NCBI GenBank assembly: GCA_943787205.1
Contig: CALSLN010000013.1
Span: 1-64,000, forward strand
Direction: 5' to 3'
Length of the DNA stretch: 64,000 nt
Origin: an uncultured Rhodospirillaceae bacterium
GTDB lineage: Bacteria; Pseudomonadota; Alphaproteobacteria; Rhodospirillales; Rhodospirillaceae
Shown here piece after piece: positions 7,829 to 14,542 of this stretch; positions within the stretch are counted from its first letter, which is position 1, and each line of letters begins with the position of its first letter. The translations under genes and the position numbers were made by a program. Under the pieces are notes generated by a model. The model saw only the letters and a program-made list of their open reading frames with translations, did no database searches and was not told where the DNA came from.

Positions 7829-8980
7829 ATGAGCACGTCTGAAATCATCGCCCGGCCTGTCAAAAGCAAGGCAGACATGAACGCGTTTCTGGCGCTGCCG
7901 TCTGCTCTATTTAGTGACGACCCTGTTTGGGTGCCGCCGCTCAAGATGATGTTGCGCGATCAACTCAATCCAAAAAAGAATCCGTGGTTTTCCCATGGGG
8001 AGGCTCAACTGTTTTTGGCTGAGCGCAATGGCGCTGTCCTTGGTCGCATTTCAGCGCAAGTGGATCGCAGTCATCTCGAGCAGCACAACGATGCCACTGG
8101 CTTCTTTGGCTTTTTTGATAGCGTCGACGAGCAGTCTGTCGCTGATGCGTTATTTGCGGCCGCTGGCGCATGGCTCAAAGAGCGGGGCATCTCTCGTGTG
8201 CGTGGGCCGTTCAGTCTGAACATCAACGAAGAGTCCGGCCTTTTGGTCGATGGCTTCGAGAGCGCCCCCCGCGTGGCCATGACACACGCGTTGCCCTACT
8301 ACCAAACTTTGGTGGAGGGGGCCGGGTTCGAAAAGGTGAGAGACCTCTTTGCGTTCTTAACGCCCATGGATACAGCGCTGCCCTACAAACATATGAAGTT
8401 GCTGCAGCGGTCCATCGACCGTAACCCGGGGCTGAGCTTTCGCCATCTTGATCCGAAAAGTTATGATGCGGATATTCGCATTCTCGTTGATCTGTTCAAC
8501 GCAGCCTGGGCGGAGAATTGGGGTTTCATTCCCCTGACCGAAGCCGATGCAAAGCATATGGCGAGTGAATTTAAACTCATCCTGATTCCAGAACTGGTCT
8601 GGTTTGCTTTCTATGAAGGCGAGCCTGCGGCTATGGCTGTGGCGCTCCCAGATCTCAATGAAATGATCGCAGACCTTGGCGGCAGCCTGTGGCCCAAAGG
8701 GTGGATGAAGTTGATCTGGCGTGTGTTGACCCGTCGCAGCTGGTCTTCGGGCACGCGGGTGCCTCTTATGGGCGTCGCGCCCCGCTTTAAGAACAAGCCT
8801 CTCGGTTCGGTCCTGGCGTTGATGGTGATGGGCGCAATCCGAACAGAATCTCTAAAGCTCAACCTCCCCATTTGTGAAATGAGTTGGGTCCTCGAAGACA
8901 ACACGCAAACGCGCCACTCCCTCGAGACCATCGGAGCACGCGTGTACAAGACGTATCGTGTTTACGAGAAGAGTCTCTAA
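7829..8980 (+). CDS. GNAT-superfamily protein resembling bacterial ceramide synthase
   Basis: 383 residues containing an acetyltransferase-like core (about residues 55-220), with LAERNGAVLGRISAQVD, a GFFGFFDSVDE segment and PFSLNINEESGLLVDGF. A second GNAT-like half follows (WAENWGFIPLTEADAKHMASEF and later). This architecture is that of the large soluble GNAT-like proteins to which Caulobacter ceramide synthase (bCerS) belongs. That enzyme acylates the 3-ketosphinganine produced by Spt. Its location 5 kb from spt, behind the hydroxylase by 18 bases, supports the same role here. The assignment is from locus logic plus overall look; I cannot verify orthology by alignment. It converges on, and overlaps by 4 bases, the minus-strand GNAT gene. 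Confidence 0.6.
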   Translation: MSTSEIIARPVKSKADMNAFLALPSALFSDDPVWVPPLKMMLRDQLNPKKNPWFSHGEAQLFLAERNGAVLGRISAQVDRSHLEQHNDATGFFGFFDSVDEQSVADALFAAAGAWLKERGISRVRGPFSLNINEESGLLVDGFESAPRVAMTHALPYYQTLVEGAGFEKVRDLFAFLTPMDTALPYKHMKLLQRSIDRNPGLSFRHLDPKSYDADIRILVDLFNAAWAENWGFIPLTEADAKHMASEFKLILIPELVWFAFYEGEPAAMAVALPDLNEMIADLGGSLWPKGWMKLIWRVLTRRSWSSGTRVPLMGVAPRFKNKPLGSVLALMVMGAIRTESLKLNLPICEMSWVLEDNTQTRHSLETIGARVYKTYRVYEKSL

Positions 8981-9492
8981 CGCAAATCCTGCGTATAGGT
9001 TTTCTTCAGCAGATCGAACCCAGCTTTTTGGTAGAGCCGTGCCGCTACGATGTTAAAGGCGTAGCTGTCTAGTATCAGGCTGTTGGCGCGATTGGCGAGA
9101 GCCCACTGCTTGGCACGGGCGATCAGCATCCGGCCGATTCCGCGCCGACGCATAGTTTCTGTCACCACGACCAATTCGACACGCGCGACCGTGTTGGCCT
9201 CATGGGCTCGGCCTTCATCCCGGATAATCAGGCTCGTTTGGATAAGGCCGACCACAACCGGTCCGGCCTCCGTCTCTAGCACTGCAACATCGAGCATGCG
9301 AGTGGGATCCCGCAAAGTAGCGAAGAAGTCCGACTCAGCAGGCTGAGCCCGATCCGCGGGCTTGATTAGGCTTGGGACATGCCCGTGGTGCAGGGCGTCT
9401 GCTTCTGCCACCAGCGATGCATAAACGGCAAACTCGTCGCCGCGCGCATTGCGCAAAAAAACCTCACCATCTGAAATCTTATGGGTCGCCAT
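8977..9492 (-). CDS. GNAT N-acetyltransferase under attenuator control
   Basis: 171-residue single-domain GNAT. The acetyl-CoA loop appears as RRRGIGRMLIARAKQWA (R/Q-x-x-G-x-G/A), followed by AARLYQKAGF, the usual last helix. ATG at 9492 is chosen because AGGAAG sits about 7 bases upstream; longer in-frame extension to 9588 would run into the terminator hairpin. The upstream 160 bases hold a Phe/Tyr-rich leader peptide and mutually exclusive hairpins (see separate entries). Expression should therefore rise when charged tRNA-Phe or tRNA-Tyr is scarce. That suggests a substrate linked to aromatic amino acids. The substrate itself cannot be deduced from the sequence. Confidence 0.85.
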   Translation of the reverse strand: MATHKISDGEVFLRNARGDEFAVYASLVAEADALHHGHVPSLIKPADRAQPAESDFFATLRDPTRMLDVAVLETEAGPVVVGLIQTSLIIRDEGRAHEANTVARVELVVVTETMRRRGIGRMLIARAKQWALANRANSLILDSYAFNIVAARLYQKAGFDLLKKTYTQDLR

Positions 9493-9550
9493 TGTCGTCT
9501 TCCTCAAGTGCTGCCGCTTGGGAGAGACGAAATTTTCAGCACCGAGGCAC

Positions 9551-9577
9551 AAAAAAAGCCGCCAAACCCTGGCGGCT
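9551..9577 (-). terminator. Attenuator terminator hairpin upstream of GNAT gene
   Basis: On the minus strand AGCCGCC (9577-9571) and GGCGGCT (9563-9557) form a 7-bp GC-rich stem with a 7-base loop, followed by a run of seven U (9557-9551). This is a strong intrinsic terminator. It lies between the leader peptide and the GNAT start codon, so it would stop transcription before the gene unless the alternative hairpin forms. Confidence 0.88.
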
Positions 9578-9604
9578 GTTGTGCGCACACGTGCACGAGC
9601 CGCC
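9571..9604 (-). promoter_or_regulatory. Antiterminator hairpin of the attenuator
   Basis: GGCGGCT at minus 9604-9598, just after the leader stop codon, is an exact copy of the terminator's distal arm. It can pair with the same AGCCGCC at 9577-9571. An inner GTGC/GCAC pairing extends the structure. Formation of this hairpin precludes the terminator. A short CGCC/GGCG complement between the leader's end and this arm could act as the anti-antiterminator. Confidence 0.75.
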
Positions 9605-9606
9605 GG

Positions 9607-9648
9607 TCAGTCGGTGGCGCCGTAATAAAAGAACGTGTGTGCCTGCAT
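9607..9648 (-). CDS. Leader peptide MQAHTFFYYGATD
   Basis: Thirteen-codon reading frame on the minus strand: ATG at 9648, then Gln-Ala-His-Thr-Phe-Phe-Tyr-Tyr-Gly-Ala-Thr-Asp and TGA at 9609-9607. An ATG two codons earlier (9654) is an alternative start. Four consecutive aromatic codons (TTC TTT TAT TAC) immediately precede the antiterminator arm, the standard arrangement for ribosome-stalling control. No strong ribosome-binding site is visible. It is too short for routine gene callers. Confidence 0.75.
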   Translation of the reverse strand: MQAHTFFYYGATD

Positions 9649-9787
9649 GATCATAACGCCGACTTTTTGGCATAGCGGGCTTGGCTAAACAAGGGCTGTG
9701 GCCATGAGACGGGATCATTACTGGACTTCGTGATTAATTGTCCGTACAAATTTATGAACTCATAGTTTGGCAGGTATGGAGCGCGTT

Positions 9788-10636
9788 ATGGGCTTAGACG
9801 TTCGCAAGTTGATGCCGTCTTTTGGCGCAGAGGTCATTGGTCTCAATCTTTCTGAAGGTGTGAGCGATGCCGTTTTGGCCGAGGTCAAAACCCTCTGGGC
9901 TGAGCACCAGTTGCTCCTCTTCCGTGACCAATCCTTGGAAGAACCAGATGCGGTGGCGTTCAGTCGCTTGCTCGGTGATTTGGAAATTCACGTGCGCAAA
10001 GAGTACCTGTCACCTGAGAATCCAGAAATTTTGTATGTCTCTAATATGCGGGTCGATGGAAAGCCCATTGGCATCCTGTCCGATACGGAGGTGGGCTGGC
10101 ACTACGACCAGATTTATCTTCCGCGTCCCGCTGTTGGCTCGCTGCTCTATGCGGTGACAATACCAAATAACGGGGGGCAGACGTCTTTCGCTAACATGTC
10201 GGCTGCCTACGAAAGTTTATCAGACCGTATCAAAGGGCAGTTAGACGGTCGCACCGCGGTTCAGTCCTACGAGAACTTTAATGCGCAATACAGTGTTCCG
10301 ACCAATTCGGACCAGAAGCAGCGCACGCCCGATATCGAACAGCCGATCATCCGTACGCACCCGATTAGTGGTCGCAAAGCGTTATATATCTGTCCTGGCA
10401 TGACCACTCAGATTGTGGGTATTGATGGCGATGAAAGCCGTGCCTTGCTCGACTATCTGTTTGAGTGGAGTGTGAAGCCTGAGTTCGTGTACACCCATAG
10501 CTGGGCTCACGGAGATGCGCTTTTGTGGGACAATGCTGCGACGATGCATCGTCGCGAGCCTTTTGACGGTAACGAGGAGCGCCTGATGAAGCGCACCACG
10601 ATCCTTCCGCCAGAAGAATTCGCAGTCCCGTTTTAA
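9788..10636 (+). CDS. TauD/TfdA-family Fe(II)/2-oxoglutarate dioxygenase
   Basis: 282 residues. The iron-binding triad is visible as WHYDQ (His105, Asp107) and the distal His254 in TMHRREPF, with Arg269 in LMKRTTILPP for 2-oxoglutarate. Length and the opening GAEVIGLNLSEGV fit the family. ATG at 9788 is chosen because GGAG lies 6 bases upstream; ATG 9776 and TTG 9767 are in-frame alternatives. It is followed in the same direction by a CitE-like lyase and an AbfD-like flavoprotein, suggesting one catabolic pathway. Family members oxidise taurine, phenoxyacetates or alkyl compounds, so the substrate remains open. Confidence 0.85.
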   Translation: MGLDVRKLMPSFGAEVIGLNLSEGVSDAVLAEVKTLWAEHQLLLFRDQSLEEPDAVAFSRLLGDLEIHVRKEYLSPENPEILYVSNMRVDGKPIGILSDTEVGWHYDQIYLPRPAVGSLLYAVTIPNNGGQTSFANMSAAYESLSDRIKGQLDGRTAVQSYENFNAQYSVPTNSDQKQRTPDIEQPIIRTHPISGRKALYICPGMTTQIVGIDGDESRALLDYLFEWSVKPEFVYTHSWAHGDALLWDNAATMHRREPFDGNEERLMKRTTILPPEEFAVPF

Positions 10637-10696
10637 GTCACGGGTCTTACGAAGAGCCGTTAAGTTGATCGTTAACGTATTTGCTAGGAGAGCGGT

Positions 10697-11581
10697 ATGA
10701 CCCCGCATGCCAATCGCACCTATTTGTTCACGCCTGGCAATCATGCACGCCGTGTTGAGAAGGCGCTGCAGTTGAACGCAGACGTTGTCATCCTCGATTT
10801 GGAGGATGCCGTCGCCATTGCTGAGAAAGTCGCCACGCGGACGACGATTCAAGAGGTTCTCACGCGGCCGCGAAGCTGCGCGGTTTATGTGCGCGTGAAT
10901 GCTTACGAGACGGAATACTGCTATGGCGATATTTGTAGCGTGCTCGATAAAAACTTAGACGGTATCGTTTTGCCAAAGCTGGAGAGTGCAGCAGATCTCA
11001 AATCCGTAGATTGGCTCATGTCTAATCTCGAAGAAGAGCGTGGTTTGGAGCATGGTTCCATCGATCTCATGCCGATCATTGAGACGGCCAAGGGTGCGGA
11101 TGCGCTGCGGGATATCGCGCAAACCAAATCCCGGGTGAAGCGGTTGTCCTTGGGCGGCGGCGATTATACCCGTGACATGGGCATTGAATGGACCAATGAC
11201 GAGTTTGCCCTTTTACCGATCCGGTCTGAGATGGTGCTCGCGTCGCGCTTGGGCGGGCTAGAGCCTCCCATCGATACAGTGTTCTTGCATATCAAAGAGC
11301 ACGAGGCCTATCAGCAAACCTGTGTTCGCGCGCGCGGGTTGGGTTTTGGTGGAAAGCTCTGTATTCACCCTGACCAGGTTGACCCCACCAATGCGGCGTT
11401 CACACCAACGGATGAGGTTATTACTTGGTCCCAGAAGATCGTCGATGAATTTGAGAAAGCGGAAAAAGAGGGCCTCGCCTCGATCCAGGTTGACGGTTAC
11501 TTTGTTGATTACCCAATTGTTGAAAAAGCGCTGAGAGACATTCGCACCATCGAACTCCTAAGATCGCTTGGGAAGGCATAG
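10697..11581 (+). CDS. HpcH/HpaI aldolase / CitE-like acyl-CoA lyase
   Basis: 294 residues. Opening RTYLFTPGNHARRVEKAL and VILDLEDAV (acidic metal ligands) are diagnostic of the CitE/malyl-CoA lyase branch. So are VYVRVNAYET (substrate Arg), GIVLPKLES, MPIIETAKG (catalytic Glu region) and GGKLCIHPDQV. These enzymes cleave or form C-C bonds in malyl-, citramalyl- or related CoA thioesters using Mg2+. AGGAGAG precedes the ATG by about 5 bases. The gene lies 9 bases before the AbfD-like gene and 60 after the dioxygenase. An Asp in SLGGGDYTRDMG fits the same branch. Substrate is unknown. Confidence 0.85.
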   Translation: MTPHANRTYLFTPGNHARRVEKALQLNADVVILDLEDAVAIAEKVATRTTIQEVLTRPRSCAVYVRVNAYETEYCYGDICSVLDKNLDGIVLPKLESAADLKSVDWLMSNLEEERGLEHGSIDLMPIIETAKGADALRDIAQTKSRVKRLSLGGGDYTRDMGIEWTNDEFALLPIRSEMVLASRLGGLEPPIDTVFLHIKEHEAYQQTCVRARGLGFGGKLCIHPDQVDPTNAAFTPTDEVITWSQKIVDEFEKAEKEGLASIQVDGYFVDYPIVEKALRDIRTIELLRSLGKA

Positions 11582-11590
11582 AGACAGACT

Positions 11591-13144
11591 ATGATGATTG
11601 AATCGACGGCGGCCTATCGAGAAAGCTTGCGTGAGTTTAAACCGCGTGTGTTTGTGAACGGCGGGCTGGTGACATCTGTCGCCGATGAGCCGTTGCTGCA
11701 GCCTGGGATCAACGCTATTGGCGTGACCTATGACTTGGCCGCTGATCCCAACATGGCGCCGTTAATGACCGCCGTTGAAACCCAGTCCGGTAAGCTGGTG
11801 AATCGTAATCTGCATATTGATCGCACCACCGATGACCTTCTGGCGAAACTGGAAGCTGTCCGCATCATGTGCCGCGAAGCCGGCTGCGCGCAGCGTTATC
11901 TTGTTCATGATGCTTTCAACGGGCTCTATCAAGCGACCCAACGGTGCGATGCTGAGCATGGCACGGACTACTTCGCGCGATTCCTTGATTTTATGGCTGA
12001 GGTTCAGGACGGCGACCAAACCTATGGTGTCGCCATGACGGATGCCAAGGGCGACCGCTCCCAAAAGCCACACCAGCAAGCAGTTAAAGACACCTATGTT
12101 CATGTGGTTGAGACTCGACCCGATGGCATTGTGATTTCAGGAACCAAAGCCATCGTTACCGGCGCACCGTACGTCCATGGCTTTATCGTCATGCCAGGCC
12201 GAGCGATGACCAAAGAAGACGCGGCGTTCGCGGTGTGTTGTTCCGTTCCGGTAGATGCGGAGGGCATCACCATTGTTGCCCGTCCTGCCGGGCGTCCGGG
12301 TGAAGAGGCCGCCGTCTTCTCTAAGCGTTACGGGCAGACCACCGGCGTTGTTATGTTTGATAACGTTTTTGTGCCCCATGATCGGGCCTTCCTTAACGGA
12401 GAAACCGATCATGCGGGTGATATTGTGCAGACCTACGCAACGCATCACCGGCAATCTTGCATCGGCGCGCGCGCAGGCTTTGGTGATTTGTTGATCGGCG
12501 CGAGTGCGCTGATGATCGAAGCCAATGGCCTTGATCCCGAGCGCCACACTCATCTGCAAGACGACATGGTCGAGTTGATCAAAATCGTTGAAGGGTTTTA
12601 TGCCACCGGTGTTGCCGCGTCGGCCTATGGCGTGGAAGACGGCTCGGGCAACATTATGCCAGAGCCTGTGTTTTCAAATATCGGCAAGCTGTTGTTGGCG
12701 ACTCAGATTTACGACATGCATCGCCTTGCCCATACGGTATCTGGCGGTTTGATCGTAGCTTTGCCCACGCCCGATGAAGATCACAATCCAGAGACATCAG
12801 GCTCTTTGGATGCGGTGCTTCAGGGCAACCCCAATGTGCCGGCAGAGTATCGTAAGCAGACAGCCCGCTTGGTCGAAGATTTAACCGCCTCCCATCAAGG
12901 GGGATGGTATTCGGTCATCTCGCTGCACGGCGGTGGCTCACCCGCGGCGATGAAGCGCGAAATTTGGCGCCAGTATCCTGTCGCTGAGAAAAAAGAAATC
13001 GTGCAACAGCTGATGGACCGCGACCTGCTAGAGCGGAAAGATGGCAAAGCGGCTGACCGTCAGCCCGGCCGATGCTGTACCGTTGGCTGTCGCGTGCCTG
13101 ATTTCTTGCTTGGCGACTCCAGCGCAAAAGACACCGCCAAATAA
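11591..13144 (+). CDS. 4-hydroxybutyryl-CoA dehydratase (AbfD)/HpaB-family flavoprotein with altered cluster ligands
   Basis: 517 residues aligning along its length with AbfD, by the blocks ESLREFKPRVFVNG, DAFNGLYQAT, AMTDAKGDRS, VMFDNVFVPHDR, HHRQS and SLHGGGSPAA. AbfD binds FAD and a 4Fe-4S cluster through Cys99, Cys103, His292 and Cys299. Here Cys99 and the His (His286) are kept, but position 103 is Tyr (CAQRY) and the last Cys is Ala (SCIGARAG), with a Cys three residues earlier. A normal cluster is therefore unlikely. The enzyme may work as a flavin monooxygenase or dehydrogenase like HpaB. The C-terminal 30 residues (CCTVGCRVPDF region) look like low-conservation tail. Co-transcribed with the CitE-like lyase. 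Confidence 0.75.
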   Translation: MMIESTAAYRESLREFKPRVFVNGGLVTSVADEPLLQPGINAIGVTYDLAADPNMAPLMTAVETQSGKLVNRNLHIDRTTDDLLAKLEAVRIMCREAGCAQRYLVHDAFNGLYQATQRCDAEHGTDYFARFLDFMAEVQDGDQTYGVAMTDAKGDRSQKPHQQAVKDTYVHVVETRPDGIVISGTKAIVTGAPYVHGFIVMPGRAMTKEDAAFAVCCSVPVDAEGITIVARPAGRPGEEAAVFSKRYGQTTGVVMFDNVFVPHDRAFLNGETDHAGDIVQTYATHHRQSCIGARAGFGDLLIGASALMIEANGLDPERHTHLQDDMVELIKIVEGFYATGVAASAYGVEDGSGNIMPEPVFSNIGKLLLATQIYDMHRLAHTVSGGLIVALPTPDEDHNPETSGSLDAVLQGNPNVPAEYRKQTARLVEDLTASHQGGWYSVISLHGGGSPAAMKREIWRQYPVAEKKEIVQQLMDRDLLERKDGKAADRQPGRCCTVGCRVPDFLLGDSSAKDTAK

Positions 13145-13195
13145 TCTTTTCCGGCGCTGGACTTCCGCCCGCTTTCGCCGCACAACAGCGCCGTA

Positions 13196-14008
13196 ATGGA
13201 AGAGGTCTGGGTTCCCTTAGTGATCAGAATGGTGGTGACCGCTGTAGTGGTCATTGCAGCGACGGCCATGGCGGAACGGGTCAGCCCGTTCTACGCCTCG
13301 TTGATCGGCGCCTTTCCAACGTCGGCTGGCCCAGCCTACGTCATGCTCGCATTGAAAGAGGACGCTACATTTGTCGCGGCCAGCGCTGTTGCCAGCATGG
13401 CCAGCTTGGCGGCCGTGGCCCCATTTGTCAGCGTCGTCGTCTGGTTGGCTCCCCGATCTTCAGTCTTCGTCACGGTCGGTGGTGGTTTTCTAACTTGGCT
13501 TGCCTTCGCCCTGCCCATCAGCCTGGTGCCATGGACCCCCATGACCGCACTACTGATTAACGCCATCGCGTATCCCATTTGCTTTTGGCTGACGCGTAAC
13601 CTCGGAAAAATCCCAGCACAGCAAACGCGCAAACCAGCGCAATGGTTTGAACTCCCGCTCCGTGCTTTTGTGGTTGGGCTTTTTGTTGCGGTTGTTGTCA
13701 CGGCATCTAATGCTCTTGGCCCGGTGGCGACCGGCCTTGGCGCTGTCTTCCCCATCGTGTTTCTTAGTCTCACTGCCATCCTACACATCCGTATGGGAGG
13801 TGAAGCGACAGCCGCGACCATGCACAGTGCGTTGCGGGTGGTGTCAGGCATGACTTTGGCCCTGCTGGTTCTGCATTATGGTGTTGTGTGGTGGGGCGAA
13901 GCGATTGGGCTCAGCCTAGCGCTGGTCGCATCAATTTTATGGGCGATCGTGATGATTGTGGTGAAGACAAAACAAACCAACGCGCATTTAAACCGGTCGG
14001 TACCGTAA
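13196..14008 (+). CDS. Integral membrane protein of unknown function
   Basis: 270 residues, almost entirely hydrophobic with about eight predicted membrane helices and short loops. One longer cytoplasmic-type linker (NLGKIPAQQTRKPAQW, about residues 135-150) splits two similar halves, as in small transporters with an internal repeat. Notable is AFPTSAGPAYVMLAL in helix 2. I do not recognise the family. It starts 51 bases after the AbfD-like gene and may be the transporter of that operon. Its last 21 bases overlap the convergent DHFR-like gene. Confidence 0.6.
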   Translation: MEEVWVPLVIRMVVTAVVVIAATAMAERVSPFYASLIGAFPTSAGPAYVMLALKEDATFVAASAVASMASLAAVAPFVSVVVWLAPRSSVFVTVGGGFLTWLAFALPISLVPWTPMTALLINAIAYPICFWLTRNLGKIPAQQTRKPAQWFELPLRAFVVGLFVAVVVTASNALGPVATGLGAVFPIVFLSLTAILHIRMGGEATAATMHSALRVVSGMTLALLVLHYGVVWWGEAIGLSLALVASILWAIVMIVVKTKQTNAHLNRSVP

Positions 14009-14506
14009 GCGTACGACGCCATCCTCAAAGGTGTGACTGTCGATCAGCGTCATGGCTTCGAAGGTCGCTTTACCCGGAAACAGTTTGATGCCGTCGCCTA
14101 AGATGACCGGCATGATAAACAGATCCATCTGATCAAACGCACCAGCATCCAAAAAGATGCGTTGGGTGATACCCCCACCAACAATCCAAACATCCCCGTC
14201 TTCCAGCATTTTCATGCGGGGGATGAGTTTGCGCGCATCGGACACAACTTTGGCATGGCCGAATTCGGTGCCGCCAGTCCCGTTGCGGGATAGCACGTAG
14301 GCCCGCTTACCTTCATAGGGCCAGGTTTTGCTTAGTATTTTCGTCTGGGCGTAGGTCTTGCGCCCGAGCACGACGGTGCCAACATCTTTGATGAAATCAT
14401 TATAGCCATAATCGCCCTTGAAGCGGTCGAGCCAAGCCACACTCCCATCTGGGGTGGCGATAAAGCCGTCTAGGCTGGCGGCAACATAAAAACGAAACTT
14501 TGGCAT
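13988..14506 (-). CDS. Dihydrofolate reductase-fold protein (RibD C-terminal family)
   Basis: 172 residues. Opens KFRFYVAASLDGFIATPDGSVAW, the signature of the RibD-C/YwjB group. It continues with VVLGRKTYAQ and DVWIVGGGITQRIFLDAGAFDQMDLFIMPVILGDG, covering the NADPH-binding and C-terminal strands. These are soluble NADPH-dependent reductases. Most members, like this one, have no known substrate and lack a deaminase domain, so riboflavin synthesis is not implied. Next gene upstream on the same strand is the molybdoenzyme but the order (reductase downstream, 36 bases) allows one transcript. Confidence 0.85.
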   Translation of the reverse strand: MPKFRFYVAASLDGFIATPDGSVAWLDRFKGDYGYNDFIKDVGTVVLGRKTYAQTKILSKTWPYEGKRAYVLSRNGTGGTEFGHAKVVSDARKLIPRMKMLEDGDVWIVGGGITQRIFLDAGAFDQMDLFIMPVILGDGIKLFPGKATFEAMTLIDSHTFEDGVVRLRYRPV

Positions 14507-14542
14507 ATCGGAATACTAACGCAGGTCATGTTGGAGTGGTTG

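Noticed and set aside
13145-13195. GGCGCTG/CAGCGCC inverted repeat between the AbfD-like gene and the membrane protein
   Set aside because: The arms are separated by about 26 bases and there is no T run; too weak for a terminator.
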